DNA of 63,800 nucleotides from an uncultured bacterium (GCA_937981985.1 CALJNB010000052.1:1-63800); one strand, 5' to 3'. Shown: positions 17,181 to 26,116, numbered from the stretch's first letter. The notes: generated from the letters alone by a model not told the origin. Numbers and translations are program-made.

Positions 17181-18254
17181 TTGGCTAAGGTTCTTAGCCT
17201 CGTATTTTTGTTCTTGGTTGTGGGTTGGTCGGTCAACCTAAGTGCCCGACCTGCGAACAAAATTAAAACCAATCTCAATAAATCCTCTCTATTAACTCAA
17301 GACTGTCTTCATTTCGTAGATAATAAGTCCCTAAATAAACAAAAAGAGAGATGGTTGGCGTTCCTCAAAGAAAACGACCAAAAAGAAGTATTAAATTGGA
17401 TCAGCGGTCAGCAAAAACCGCCTCGAAAAATAATGAAGCTGGTCCAAAAGCAATATCGTTGCATGATAAAACACATGTTCAGCGACGCAGCGCAAAAAGA
17501 CTCAAAATTAAATTTACAAAATAGATCCAAACGGACGAGTCTTAAGCGCTTAAAAAAATATGCTCGAAACGCTCAAACTCGATCCGGCATAGCGCGACTT
17601 GACCGAAAGATTGTCCGTTCATTCTATCGTAGATCCACCGTGCAAGCGGGAATTTGGAAACGAAAATTCCGATTTACCGGAAGAAGTTTCAACATCGTTT
17701 CGAAGCAATCTGCTGAACGCTGTAATCTCAAAGCCGGTGTAACCTGGAAACCGAAAGTTAAACGACATCGAAGCTGTTGGAAGAAGATGACGGGCGAAGA
17801 GAAGGAAAAGGAAATCTTGTTGGCATCTTCAGCACCGGGAATTTCACGTCACCACTGGGGCACCGACATCGATATTTTCGGGCTTAATCCCCGGACCTTC
17901 GTAGAAGGAAAGCAAAACTTTGATGAATATATTTGGCTCAAAGAAAAAGGCGCTGAATTTGGTTTCTTCCAACCCTACTCCGATCAACGCTCCAAAGAAA
18001 AAATGGGCTATATGAACGAACGTTGGCATTGGTCCTACTATCCATTGGCCAAAGCACTCGCTGACTATGCATTCGAAAATGCCGTAGAGCTTGAAAGGGT
18101 ATTATTTGAGCAATGGGATTCAATGGAAAACAGGAAGAAAAAAAGGGTCGCCTATTTTTCCTATATTCGGAGGCATTGGAGAGCCTTTGTATTTAACGTC
18201 GCCGATTTACAGGGCGATACCGATCGAGCTAATTTGCAACCGAAGAAAAATTAG
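17181..18254 (+). CDS. exported M15 (VanY-type) D-alanyl-D-alanine carboxypeptidase-like protein
   Basis: Predicted zinc peptidase acting on peptidoglycan stem peptides. Start placed at TTG 17181, one base after the preceding stop, giving a signal peptide (MAKVLSLVFLFLVVGW) with a cleavage region ending SARPA; upstream in-frame TTG 17109 and ATG 17115 would overlap the previous gene. The M15 zinc motifs are S-R-H-H-W-G-x4-D near residue 225 and ERWHWSYYP near 280. Residues 25-190 are Lys/Arg-rich with no recognised domain. At about 357 residues it is longer than typical VanY domains because of this basic N-terminal half. Confidence 0.82.
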   Translation: MAKVLSLVFLFLVVGWSVNLSARPANKIKTNLNKSSLLTQDCLHFVDNKSLNKQKERWLAFLKENDQKEVLNWISGQQKPPRKIMKLVQKQYRCMIKHMFSDAAQKDSKLNLQNRSKRTSLKRLKKYARNAQTRSGIARLDRKIVRSFYRRSTVQAGIWKRKFRFTGRSFNIVSKQSAERCNLKAGVTWKPKVKRHRSCWKKMTGEEKEKEILLASSAPGISRHHWGTDIDIFGLNPRTFVEGKQNFDEYIWLKEKGAEFGFFQPYSDQRSKEKMGYMNERWHWSYYPLAKALADYAFENAVELERVLFEQWDSMENRKKKRVAYFSYIRRHWRAFVFNVADLQGDTDRANLQPKKN

Positions 18255-18294
18255 TACATCAAAAATAGGTTACTCACCCTTGAACGGACAATTA

Positions 18295-19170
18295 ATGAAA
18301 CTCCTCTCAATCTTTCTTCTGCTTTCAATGAGTGCATGCGCGCCAAAAGCTGAACCTTTAGGGACTCCTCTCGGTGAGCAAATCAATAAAAAGGTAAATG
18401 CTCCGTCCGTCGAATCGGTCGAACCAAAATCAACGCCGGTAGGTGAAAAGCCCCAGAAAGAGATGGCGGTAAAACCGGTGTTTAATCACAAGGCCTATGA
18501 CACTCTTTTAAAAAAGTATGCAAAATACGAAGACGGACGCGTAGATTACAAAGGCCTGTTGAGTGAGAAGAAGGTACTTGACGAATATGTGAAGTCGATT
18601 GGTGAGGCCGATATTTCTCATCTGAGCGCTAACGAAACGAAGGCCCTTCTCATCAACGCTTATAATGCAAACACCCTGTTATTGATTCTGGAAAATTACG
18701 GAAAAATACAATCTATTAAGGATTTAAATAAGCCTTGGAAAACCGAGCGTTATGACTTCGCTGGGGATAAAGTAAGTTTAGACAACATCGAGCACAATCT
18801 TCTTCGACCTGTTTTCAAAGACCCGCGTATTCACTTTGCGGTCAACTGTGCATCCATTGGCTGTCCTTCCCTTGCGAACTTCGCATTTGACGGAAAAATT
18901 CTTGATTCCCAATTGGATACCGTAACCCGCGATGCCTTTAAAAATAAACGCTATGCTGCGGTACAAGGTAAAAAATTGGCCCTAACAAGCCTTCTCAATT
19001 GGTACGGTAGTGACTTCACGAAAAAGGATTGGACGCCGCGAGCGGACTCCCTAGCACATTTCGTCGCGATGTATGCAGACGGTGAGCTCAAAACTTTTTT
19101 GACGAAAAATCCAAGTCCTGGAATTACCTTCCAAGATTACGACTGGAAGTTGAACGATATTCCAAGATAA
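18295..19170 (+). CDS. DUF547 domain lipoprotein
   Basis: Lipoprotein of 291 residues. ATG 18295 opens MKLLSIFLLLSMSAC, a clean signal with lipobox MSAC; a longer in-frame version from 18091 would run through the previous gene and lack a signal. The DUF547 core shows ALLINAYNANTL, the conserved FAVNCASIGCPSL and a final LNWYGSDF region. The Cys pair in this motif is typical of the family, whose function is not established. It is the last gene of the plus-strand run and is followed by a bidirectional terminator. Confidence 0.87.
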   Translation: MKLLSIFLLLSMSACAPKAEPLGTPLGEQINKKVNAPSVESVEPKSTPVGEKPQKEMAVKPVFNHKAYDTLLKKYAKYEDGRVDYKGLLSEKKVLDEYVKSIGEADISHLSANETKALLINAYNANTLLLILENYGKIQSIKDLNKPWKTERYDFAGDKVSLDNIEHNLLRPVFKDPRIHFAVNCASIGCPSLANFAFDGKILDSQLDTVTRDAFKNKRYAAVQGKKLALTSLLNWYGSDFTKKDWTPRADSLAHFVAMYADGELKTFLTKNPSPGITFQDYDWKLNDIPR

Positions 19171-19198
19171 CTAAAACCTAAGTGCTAAAGGCATAAAA

Positions 19199-19230
19199 AA
19201 ACCACGAAATGATTCGTGGTTTAGCTTTTT
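19199..19230. terminator. bidirectional intrinsic terminator
   Basis: A 10-bp perfect stem (19199-19208 with 19213-19222, aaaccacgaa / ttcgtggttt) with a 4-nt loop sits between the convergent DUF547 and rpsU genes. A-tract on the left and T-tract on the right fit termination in both directions. Confidence 0.85.
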
Positions 19231-19243
19231 CTCCGAAGGAGAA

Positions 19244-19486
19244 TTAGTAGTTGGTGCGTTGACGCTCACGTCTTGCTTCTTTACGACGACGTCTTTCAGC
19301 GTCTTGAGCTTTTTTACGTTTTGCAATGGACGGTTTCTCGTAGAAACGACGTCTTTTCAATTCGCGGTTGACGCCTTCGCGACCAATTTGGCGCTTTAGC
19401 TGATTCATTGCACGACCAATATTGTTGTCAACTACGTTAACTTCAATGGGTCCAAGATCATCTTTATTTCTTCTTTGTGTAGACAT
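19244..19486 (-). CDS. rpsU: 30S ribosomal protein S21 (bS21)
   Basis: 80-residue basic protein of the small subunit. N-terminal VDNNIGRAMNQLKRQI and the ELKRRRFYEKPS motif are diagnostic, with an Arg/Lys-rich tail. ATG at 19486 follows AAGGAA. It lies 9 bp after the stop of a nuclease-fold gene and seems to have no promoter of its own. S21 takes part in Shine-Dalgarno selection during initiation. The gene order, with an unrelated-looking upstream partner, differs from the rpsU-dnaG-rpoD arrangement of many proteobacteria. Confidence 0.95.
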   Translation of the reverse strand: MSTQRRNKDDLGPIEVNVVDNNIGRAMNQLKRQIGREGVNRELKRRRFYEKPSIAKRKKAQDAERRRRKEARRERQRTNY

Positions 19487-19495
19487 GGTATTCCT

Positions 19496-20170
19496 TTAGT
19501 TGAGCATGCGTTTAACGATGGGTTCTGCACCGTTAAGTCCGCCAAGACCTTCTGGAGAAAAGATCGCCCAGAAATATTTAAAATCATCAATGGTTGGATT
19601 CTGTAGTGTAGCAAGCAAGTCTACTTCATAGAAAGTAGTGAAAAGACCTGATGTTTCACGATGATAGAGTCGCCATTTCTTACCGTTTGTTACGATACCC
19701 CAGTTAACACCGGTCGCTCGAATGATACGATCAATTTGAAGTGCTGGCGTATCTTCTCCGCCTGCTTCGTCAAGAGCATTTAGATCTGATCCCCAAGCGA
19801 AACAAGCAACGACTGCTGTGACGTTTGAGAAGAATCCACGCGTGGTGCGGAATGGAACAGCTGAAACAAAATCAGAAGATTCCGGAAATAGCGTGAAGTC
19901 GGGTCGAGCTGCTTCATCTGGAGTGTGCTCGGCAACACTGAAAGTGACACCCATTGCTCTTAGTACTGGACTAACCCAATGAAATTTAGTTCCGTCAACG
20001 TCCAAGTCTTCAACAAGTTCTTCTTCTCTTTTCTCGAGTAGTTCTTCAAGTTGAATCCGAACAGTGTCAGATGTTGCTTCCTTCCATTCAATGGATTCAT
20101 TAATCGTCGCGAATTTAGCGTCTTGGAAGAGCTGGCCTTCGTTTCTATAGACTTCGGTCATTTTTATCAC
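19496..20170 (-). CDS. PD-(D/E)xK nuclease-fold protein, catalytic residues apparently lost
   Basis: 224-residue protein. The layout resembles the N-terminal endonuclease domain of type IIG/IIS restriction enzymes: EEELLEKREEELVED helix, ARPDFTLFP near residue 100, a core strand followed by AWGSDLN, then LQIDRIIRATGV, WGIVTNGKKWRLYH. In that family the core strand normally ends E-x-K before A-W; here it reads VVACFAW, so the E and K are missing. There is no methyltransferase or specificity domain. It has its own sigma70-like promoter and leads directly into rpsU. It may be a domesticated, inactive DNA- or RNA-binding relative. The family assignment is by pattern memory and needs a profile search. 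Confidence 0.65.
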   Translation of the reverse strand: MIKMTEVYRNEGQLFQDAKFATINESIEWKEATSDTVRIQLEELLEKREEELVEDLDVDGTKFHWVSPVLRAMGVTFSVAEHTPDEAARPDFTLFPESSDFVSAVPFRTTRGFFSNVTAVVACFAWGSDLNALDEAGGEDTPALQIDRIIRATGVNWGIVTNGKKWRLYHRETSGLFTTFYEVDLLATLQNPTIDDFKYFWAIFSPEGLGGLNGAEPIVKRMLN

Positions 20171-20180
20171 ACTCCATATG

Positions 20181-20197
20181 CAGGGTAAAATTCCCTG
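20181..20197 (-). promoter_or_regulatory. leader hairpin upstream of nuclease-fold/rpsU operon
   Basis: cagggtaaaattccctg forms a 5-bp stem with a 7-nt loop in the 5' leader, between the promoter and the first ATG. It could modulate translation; no role is known. Confidence 0.35.
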
Positions 20198-20209
20198 TTA
20201 AGGCGGCGA

Positions 20210-20238
20210 ACATTAGGCATGAGCGTTGATAATGTCAA
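20210..20238 (-). promoter_or_regulatory. sigma70-type promoter for nuclease-fold/rpsU operon
   Basis: On the minus strand TTGACA (20233-20238) and TAATGT (20210-20215) are separated by 17 bp, 40 bp upstream of the first gene. The -35 is a consensus match and the spacing is ideal. Confidence 0.7.
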
Positions 20239-20282
20239 GCATATCCGTGGTTTCTGGACGATTCTGGGAGAAAATTTGCCGA

Positions 20283-21215
20283 TCATTGCGACTTTTTACC
20301 GTCAATTTTTGCATTCACAGCGATCTCAAGCACTTTAACGTGATGCGGAAGACGAGAGTAAAGCGACAACCAATCAGCATCTGAGCGCCCAAAAACGAGG
20401 CTAATGTCACCACCGCCAGATCCAGAAACTTTTGCGACAAAACCCTTTCCGCATACCTTCTTGAGATCGTTATGCGCTTCAACTCGAATCGGCGCCTCAA
20501 TCATCTTCCCTAATAGATCTAATAGATCATCTTGATCGGATAAAGCTTCCAGAAAATCGTTCGTACGCCCTGCTTTGAACGCTTCAATGACAATTTTATT
20601 ATTCTCCAGCATCTGAGTATGCAGTGCCTCAAAACCGTCAGTCCCCTTTGCCGATTCAAACTTGGAGATAAAAGATACGGTTTTAGCTGATGCTTCCATC
20701 CAAACCACAGCACATCGTAAGTCGTCGGGAAAATCAACATGCTCGCTTCTCGCCTTTGTTGAGAAATCCTGCGCGTAAACGATCGATGTTCCGCCAAAAA
20801 CCGCAAGCTGGACATCGGCGTTACTTCCTTTTCCATTTTGAAAATGACGATGCGCACGCCCGGCCGCCAATAGAAGTTCAGATTCCGCTAAGTTCGGTTC
20901 CAGAAGCCTCACTAACGCCACGCAAGATGCTGCAGAAGAGCTCAAACCAAACTTCCCTCCCTCTTGCCCTTCTCCAAACCCGGTCACCGAAGTTTCTATT
21001 TTCGCCAGTACCTTCCGAGGCTTAGCCAGAACTTCACAAACCGCAAAGGGTAGTCCCATATCCATGTTGTTTGAAAGACCTTCAACCCGGTAGCCCTTTC
21101 CATCCGAAAATTCGGCAGTCGCATATCTGTCAACGGCCGAAACCAAAGCGGGCTCACCGTCGAGGATGAGGTATTCACCGCTGATGAAAACCGAACCCGG
21201 TGCGTAAACTTTCAT
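20283..21215 (-). CDS. GHMP kinase, probable phosphomevalonate kinase
   Basis: ATP-dependent kinase of 310 residues in the mevalonate route to isopentenyl diphosphate. The N-terminal APGSVFISGEYLILDG, the nucleotide loop GKFGLSSSAAS near residue 90, and a C-terminal Gly-rich motif KVSGSGGGD fit the GHMP superfamily. The GKGSNADVQLAVFGG stretch resembles the GSGxDVAxxxYGG motif of phosphomevalonate kinase. It overlaps mvaD by 4 bp, and the product of this kinase is the substrate of MvaD, which supports that assignment over mevalonate kinase. HMG-CoA reductase and synthase genes are not in the window. Confidence 0.78.
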   Translation of the reverse strand: MKVYAPGSVFISGEYLILDGEPALVSAVDRYATAEFSDGKGYRVEGLSNNMDMGLPFAVCEVLAKPRKVLAKIETSVTGFGEGQEGGKFGLSSSAASCVALVRLLEPNLAESELLLAAGRAHRHFQNGKGSNADVQLAVFGGTSIVYAQDFSTKARSEHVDFPDDLRCAVVWMEASAKTVSFISKFESAKGTDGFEALHTQMLENNKIVIEAFKAGRTNDFLEALSDQDDLLDLLGKMIEAPIRVEAHNDLKKVCGKGFVAKVSGSGGGDISLVFGRSDADWLSLYSRLPHHVKVLEIAVNAKIDGKKSQ

Positions 21216-22213
21216 GCGTCGCTTAGGGCAATCTGAGCGGGCCCACCAATCTTAGTTTGGATCAGCTGCAGAATATCCGGCGATGCTTTCAACCGAGTCA
21301 ACAAGGGTTGTTCGTGTTCTGTTTTGTAAAACATTTTCACGTGTGGACCAGCATCGATCGTAAAGAAAATGTCTAAGCCTTCCGAACGCAGGGTTCGGCA
21401 TAATGAAATCAAATTTAGCGTGGATGCATTCCAGTAAATGATCCCTGGATCTGCGGACATTGCACAGGCATGCATGCGCAGACAACTTCTTTCGGCAATC
21501 TGAGTTAGCGTTTCAAAATCTTTAGAAAGTACAGCGTCAGTGGCAGCGTCAACATCACCAAAAGTATCTTCAATCCAAGCTTGGTAATAAGGTGACGATT
21601 TTCGAGTATGTTCCATGGCTTCGGTTGATCCAATGCCTTTCCTTCCCCTGGTAGTGACGCAAATAACGCAACGGAGATCCCAATGGTCGGCCGGCGCAAT
21701 CGGTTGCGCAATCGCGGTTTCGGAAACATCGGTCGCATTCATAACAACCCACCCACCAAATATACTGCGTGCCGCCGACCCCGATCCGATACGCGCCCAT
21801 TCCGATAGTTTTTGCGGCGATAGGTTAAGTTCGAGCGCTTCGGAAACTGCCAAGGCAAGCGCCGAGAATCCGGAAGCCGATGAGGCCAACCCCGCTGCGG
21901 TTGGGAAATCGTTGTGAGACCTAACCTCTGCAAAAATCTCGCTTGGGACACCGTGATGCATAACCGCAAAATTGATCATCTTATCCAGAAAAAAAGCCAC
22001 CCGTGCGCGATCTTTTTCCGGTGCCGGAATTCCATTCAAGAATAATTCGTGTCGAGAAAGCGCTGGGTTAAAACTCAACTGAGTCACCGTTTTGACGCCG
22101 CTCAGTGTTGCAGATAGGGACGGTGACGCTGGAAGATTGAGTTCGATGTGACGTTTCCCCCAATACTTTACCAATGCAATATTTGGATGCGCCTGTACTT
22201 TTGCTATTTTCAT
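21212..22213 (-). CDS. mvaD: diphosphomevalonate decarboxylase
   Basis: Converts mevalonate diphosphate to isopentenyl diphosphate with ATP. The 333-residue protein has HPNIALVKYWGKR near the N-terminus, SLSATL, the GHMP loop in AAGLASSASGFSAL near residue 110, GSGSAARS near 140, and the catalytic Asp in TIDAGPHVKMF near 290. The length is normal for the family. It overlaps the following kinase gene by 4 bp and lies 2 bp after prsW. This makes the host one of the Gram-negative lineages that use mevalonate rather than, or besides, the MEP pathway. Confidence 0.93.
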   Translation of the reverse strand: MKIAKVQAHPNIALVKYWGKRHIELNLPASPSLSATLSGVKTVTQLSFNPALSRHELFLNGIPAPEKDRARVAFFLDKMINFAVMHHGVPSEIFAEVRSHNDFPTAAGLASSASGFSALALAVSEALELNLSPQKLSEWARIGSGSAARSIFGGWVVMNATDVSETAIAQPIAPADHWDLRCVICVTTRGRKGIGSTEAMEHTRKSSPYYQAWIEDTFGDVDAATDAVLSKDFETLTQIAERSCLRMHACAMSADPGIIYWNASTLNLISLCRTLRSEGLDIFFTIDAGPHVKMFYKTEHEQPLLTRLKASPDILQLIQTKIGGPAQIALSDA

Positions 22214-22215
22214 AA

Positions 22216-23205
22216 TTAACCCAACAAGCCTTGAATTTCTTCACGAAGATATTTCATTTCTTTTATTAAAGTTTGACGCTTTTTTTCTTTATGATTAAAG
22301 GCCTCCAACTTATGTTTTCGGAACGCCAACTTGGTCGTTAAACGGATGTATTTTTTACGTTCGATTTTTGGATTTAGCCAATCTTTTCTTTTCCGTTTTG
22401 ACCAAAACGGAATAATCGAAGCATGACTTGTAGGAATCGTACCCAAACCCGCCTCACTTTTTAGGACTCTTTCAATCAACTTATGCTCATGAAAAACTGA
22501 AAACTGCGTTAGTAGGAACATCATGAAAGCCCCCCCCAGAACAATGAGAATACCGGTGATAATAGCGGCCGCACCACCACCATCAGCGCCCAGTTCGCCC
22601 GCCGACATAGTTAAGCCATTCCAGGTCGCATGATTCACAACAGCAAATAAGTATCCCAAACATACGAAAAACGAGGTCGCAGAAAACGACAAGCTACGAG
22701 ATCTGGCAAAACCAATTGTGACGCCAATCAACGAGCTTGAAACGCAATGCACCAAAGCGGTGAACGCTGTTCGGAGCACGACCAAGCTTGCCAACTCTTC
22801 AAAAGATTGGCTGGTGGAAAAGTATAATAAATTCTCAACACACGCGAATCCAAGTCCAGTCGCTGCCCCGTAAATGAGACCGTCGGTTTCATTATCGAAA
22901 TGAACCGAGAAAATAAGGAAAACGAAAATCAAGGCCTTCGTTAATTCCTCAATTGCTGGCGCAAAAAAAACGGTCGCTAAAAGATTTGTTGTTGTGGGGT
23001 CGGTCAATACAGAAGTAGCGTCGACAAGTAACATGGTAAACCCGCCACCTAACATCGTACCGCCGACTGCGCCCCAAAAAAACGTGACGATGACCAACCA
23101 GATTGGTTCGCGTTCATAACGATCGAGCCACCAGATAAACGCCAGGTAAGCAAAAATAGTAAAGGTCGCTAACGCGACCAATACTATCGACAAAATCGTG
23201 TTCAT
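22216..23205 (-). CDS. PrsW family intramembrane metalloprotease
   Basis: Polytopic membrane protein of 329 residues with about eight hydrophobic segments. Family motifs are present: WWLDRYEREP near the N-terminus, EELTKA in the membrane core, GLGFACVENLLYF and the LVHCVSSSLIG helix carrying the metal-binding His. B. subtilis PrsW cleaves the anti-sigma factor RsiW; no anti-sigma gene is visible here, so the substrate is unknown. The C-terminal 80 residues are cytoplasmic and highly basic. It overlaps the upstream gene by 4 bp. Confidence 0.87.
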   Translation of the reverse strand: MNTILSIVLVALATFTIFAYLAFIWWLDRYEREPIWLVIVTFFWGAVGGTMLGGGFTMLLVDATSVLTDPTTTNLLATVFFAPAIEELTKALIFVFLIFSVHFDNETDGLIYGAATGLGFACVENLLYFSTSQSFEELASLVVLRTAFTALVHCVSSSLIGVTIGFARSRSLSFSATSFFVCLGYLFAVVNHATWNGLTMSAGELGADGGGAAAIITGILIVLGGAFMMFLLTQFSVFHEHKLIERVLKSEAGLGTIPTSHASIIPFWSKRKRKDWLNPKIERKKYIRLTTKLAFRKHKLEAFNHKEKKRQTLIKEMKYLREEIQGLLG

Positions 23206-24113
23206 TCGGACTCTCTAGCTTCCAAACGCGAAGAGAGTTGATCGACCTTTTGAAATTCGCGCTCTAAGCCCCGAACGATATGTAATACGCCGCGACCTTG
23301 TGGATCATCTGGATCGTCGCCATAAAGCATACTGTATCTCGCCGAATTGAGTTGTCGGATATACTGTCCCTTAATGTCCCGAACGGAATTGATTGTATAT
23401 TCCATCAGTCCGCCCAGAGCCAGCGTACCCACGATTCCACCGGCCCAACCAAGTGCACCCGCCCAGCCGCTCATTTCGTAACGACCTAAGCGTTGAAACA
23501 TTCGGTGGTAAAATCGCATATCGTCCGAATAGACATCGCCAATGCTCTCATCAGCACTCAGGCGCATTCTCCCAAACATGACATACCCTAAGGTTGCCGG
23601 AACGCCGATCCTAACTCCTGCGCGAATCGCTTGAGCCAGAAGCGGATCGTGGGCAATTTCACGCTCCATGACTCGCTTTAAACGTTCTTGTAAAAACTCA
23701 GCGTCCGGAATCTCTGTCTCGTCCTTTGACGCGATATCGTTCCACATCGCGCGTTCAAATTCCTGGAAAAGACGACCTAGAAGTGTTTCTAGTTCCTCGG
23801 TACTCACAACTTCTTTTGCAAAAGTTCGCGTCAATGCATCGTGGGTGTAAGTGGTAGTTTCAAACGTCGGGCCCCCAACAGATTCTGAAACGCCTGAAAC
23901 CATATTACGAATTCCAACGAGGACATCTCCCACACCGGTCTTTGGCGCAACTGATCGCGACATCACTCGACGAAAAGACTTTAGATTTCGATCCGCAAAA
24001 TTGGGGATTCTGCTAATTGCCTCGTCAAAAAACAAATTAATTTGCCCTTCAAATCTAGACTCCCATTCTGTGGGCTCTTCACCTTCACTCATATCAATCG
24101 AAAATTCGGTCAT
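23202..24113 (-). CDS. hypothetical membrane-associated protein
   Basis: 303-residue protein not recognised. The N-terminal half is acidic and helical (residues 1-150). Two hydrophobic stretches lie at about 165-185 (GVRIGVPATLGYVMFG) and 215-240 (GALGWAGGIVGTLALGG), Gly/Ala-rich and probably a membrane hairpin. A charged C-terminal helix with coiled-coil character ends the protein. It is translationally coupled to the PrsW-type protease by a 4-bp overlap, so it could be a partner or substrate of that protease. No catalytic motif was seen. Confidence 0.75.
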   Translation of the reverse strand: MTEFSIDMSEGEEPTEWESRFEGQINLFFDEAISRIPNFADRNLKSFRRVMSRSVAPKTGVGDVLVGIRNMVSGVSESVGGPTFETTTYTHDALTRTFAKEVVSTEELETLLGRLFQEFERAMWNDIASKDETEIPDAEFLQERLKRVMEREIAHDPLLAQAIRAGVRIGVPATLGYVMFGRMRLSADESIGDVYSDDMRFYHRMFQRLGRYEMSGWAGALGWAGGIVGTLALGGLMEYTINSVRDIKGQYIRQLNSARYSMLYGDDPDDPQGRGVLHIVRGLEREFQKVDQLSSRLEARESE

Positions 24114-24127
24114 AGGTCCTTCTTATT

Positions 24128-25276
24128 CTAATTCGTTCTAAAGCTTATATAAAAATCATTTAAACGCGCAAAAGCCTCTTCTAGGATATCGACCGGCGCT
24201 GTGTATGCAATACGAAGATAGCCCTTACCCGCTGCGCCAAACCCGCTACCCGGAATCGTAACCACATCGGACTCCACTAAAAGCCGTTTTGCAAAGCGAA
24301 TATCATCCACTTTTTCGTCGTCTGGATTTGATAACGCAACCATAAAATAGAACGCACTGTCGGCCACCACCGTCATATCTATCTGCTGATTTACATAGAA
24401 ATCACAAACCAACTCCTCACAGAGATAAAATCGAGACTCCATTGTTTCCAAGATCAACGGGTCTCGACATTGTAGTGCTCCAATCGCTGCATGCTGTGCG
24501 ATAGAGCTGGCAGAAGTTACCCAATGTTGATGCAAGGGGGTTATAGCACTTATAAACTTGGGTTCGGCGCAAATCCAACCCAAACGAAGACCCATCATCG
24601 CGTGACTTTTTGATAAACCATCCAAGACGATATGTCCGCGATTTATGAAATGTTTCAACGACAAGAAAGGTGTTTTTCCATAAATGAACTTACTATAAAT
24701 TTCATCAGAAATAATGACAATATTACGTTCAAAACAGATCGCTTCCAACTCTCGAATCGATTCAGGCGTTAGCGTGACGCCCGTTGGGTTACCCGGCGAG
24801 TTGATTATGATGGCTCGGGTTCGAGAGGTAAACTTCGATACTATATCGTCGATGTCCAGTTGCCAACTTGAAGTCAAACGATACGTTATCGGGACGGCCC
24901 CACTTGCTCGGACGAGATTTGGGTATGCTGGAAAACCAGGATCGGGAACGAGTAACTCATCGCCGGTTTCGACAACGGCAAAGATAGCCAATGCCATCGC
25001 CTCTTGAACACCAGAGGTGATAAGCACTTCATTCGCACTATGTTCCTCACCCAAATACTTAGCGACAGCCGAACGTGCTTCGTCTGTTCCGGCGTTAGGA
25101 ATATAAGGCGCGACACCACGTTTGGAAAAATCAATAAGCGCGTCTTTCACACTTTGAGGAAACTGAAGATCGGGTTGTCCGATTCCCAAATGAAGACTAC
25201 TTGCTTTCGCCAGAGAGGTTATTTCACGGATTTGGGTGGGGTGAATGCTTTTCGCGCACTCAGAAATTCTAATCAT
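24128..25276 (-). CDS. class I/II aminotransferase, probable N-succinyldiaminopimelate aminotransferase
   Basis: PLP-dependent fold type I aminotransferase of 382 residues. LHLGIGQPDLQFP near the start, NSPGNPTGV near residue 165 and the PLP-lysine motif DGLSKSHAMMGLRLGW near 225 are clear. The C-terminal Arg motif GYLRIAYT follows. Substrate specificity is not visible in the sequence. The gene begins directly at the end of dapD with no gap, so the DapC reaction, the next step in the succinylase route to meso-diaminopimelate, is the best inference. A general aspartate or aromatic aminotransferase is the alternative. Confidence 0.83.
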   Translation of the reverse strand: MIRISECAKSIHPTQIREITSLAKASSLHLGIGQPDLQFPQSVKDALIDFSKRGVAPYIPNAGTDEARSAVAKYLGEEHSANEVLITSGVQEAMALAIFAVVETGDELLVPDPGFPAYPNLVRASGAVPITYRLTSSWQLDIDDIVSKFTSRTRAIIINSPGNPTGVTLTPESIRELEAICFERNIVIISDEIYSKFIYGKTPFLSLKHFINRGHIVLDGLSKSHAMMGLRLGWICAEPKFISAITPLHQHWVTSASSIAQHAAIGALQCRDPLILETMESRFYLCEELVCDFYVNQQIDMTVVADSAFYFMVALSNPDDEKVDDIRFAKRLLVESDVVTIPGSGFGAAGKGYLRIAYTAPVDILEEAFARLNDFYISFRTN

Positions 25277-26116
25277 TTAACGTAGGAGATCTTCCAAGGC
25301 GGTTCTTTGGTCGGTGCTATCATCTCTGTACTTGATGATAATGAGCGCAGCCATCTGTAAGCCGTTCGCCTTCGCAAACTCGCCTTTAGCAGGTCGCGAG
25401 CCGGGTATCACCACCGCCCGTTCAGGAATTACCAGCGGTGAATCTGGAGTCGATCGATAAACTTGCTCTTTGACGAGGTCAAAAACGGGAGTACTTGCAG
25501 TGACGATACAACCCGCCGCAATCACGGCTTCTTTAGAGACTTGAACGCCTTCGTAGATGCCCGAATTTCCGCCGATCATAACGTTGTCTTCAATAACGAC
25601 AGGTTGTAATCCGATCGGTTCTAGGACTCCGCCAATTTGAACGCCGGCTGAAATGTGGACATGAGTTCCGATCTGCGCGCAACTACCAACCAAAGCATGA
25701 GAATCGATTACAGTTCCATCTCCAACATATGCACCGGCATTAACGAAGGCTGGCGGCATCATCACCACGTTATTTCCGATGTAGGCCCCCCTTCTCACCG
25801 AGTTTCCGCCGGGGACGACGCGAATATTACGTTCGATCAAAGGCAGCTTTTGAGTTGGGTACGTATCCTTGTCCGAAAACATTACCGGGCTACCCTCAAA
25901 TTGCACGAGAGTTCCAAGTCGAAAGCCGAGTAAAACGCCTTTTTTAACAGCCGCGTTAACGACCCATTTACCGTTCTTTTTTTCAGCTGCCCGAATCTCG
26001 CCTTTTTCTACTGCGCTTAAAAAGCGCTCGAATGTTGATCGTGACTCTGAGTTAAGTTCAGACTTGTCCAAATTAAATAATCGTTCGATTTCATTTAGCA
26101 GATCAGTGTGCATCAT
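25277..26116 (-). CDS. dapD: tetrahydrodipicolinate N-succinyltransferase
   Basis: Adds a succinyl group to tetrahydrodipicolinate in lysine and diaminopimelate synthesis. A left-handed beta-helix carries RGAYIGNNVVMMPPAFVN, GSCAQIGTHVHISAGVQIGG and the conserved GVLEPIG. Two consecutive ATGs (26116 and 26113) overlap the end of the CDF gene by 11-14 bp; a longer in-frame start at 26149 seems less likely. About 279 residues, matching E. coli DapD (274). It is followed without a gap by the aminotransferase. Confidence 0.94.
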   Translation of the reverse strand: MMHTDLLNEIERLFNLDKSELNSESRSTFERFLSAVEKGEIRAAEKKNGKWVVNAAVKKGVLLGFRLGTLVQFEGSPVMFSDKDTYPTQKLPLIERNIRVVPGGNSVRRGAYIGNNVVMMPPAFVNAGAYVGDGTVIDSHALVGSCAQIGTHVHISAGVQIGGVLEPIGLQPVVIEDNVMIGGNSGIYEGVQVSKEAVIAAGCIVTASTPVFDLVKEQVYRSTPDSPLVIPERAVVIPGSRPAKGEFAKANGLQMAALIIIKYRDDSTDQRTALEDLLR

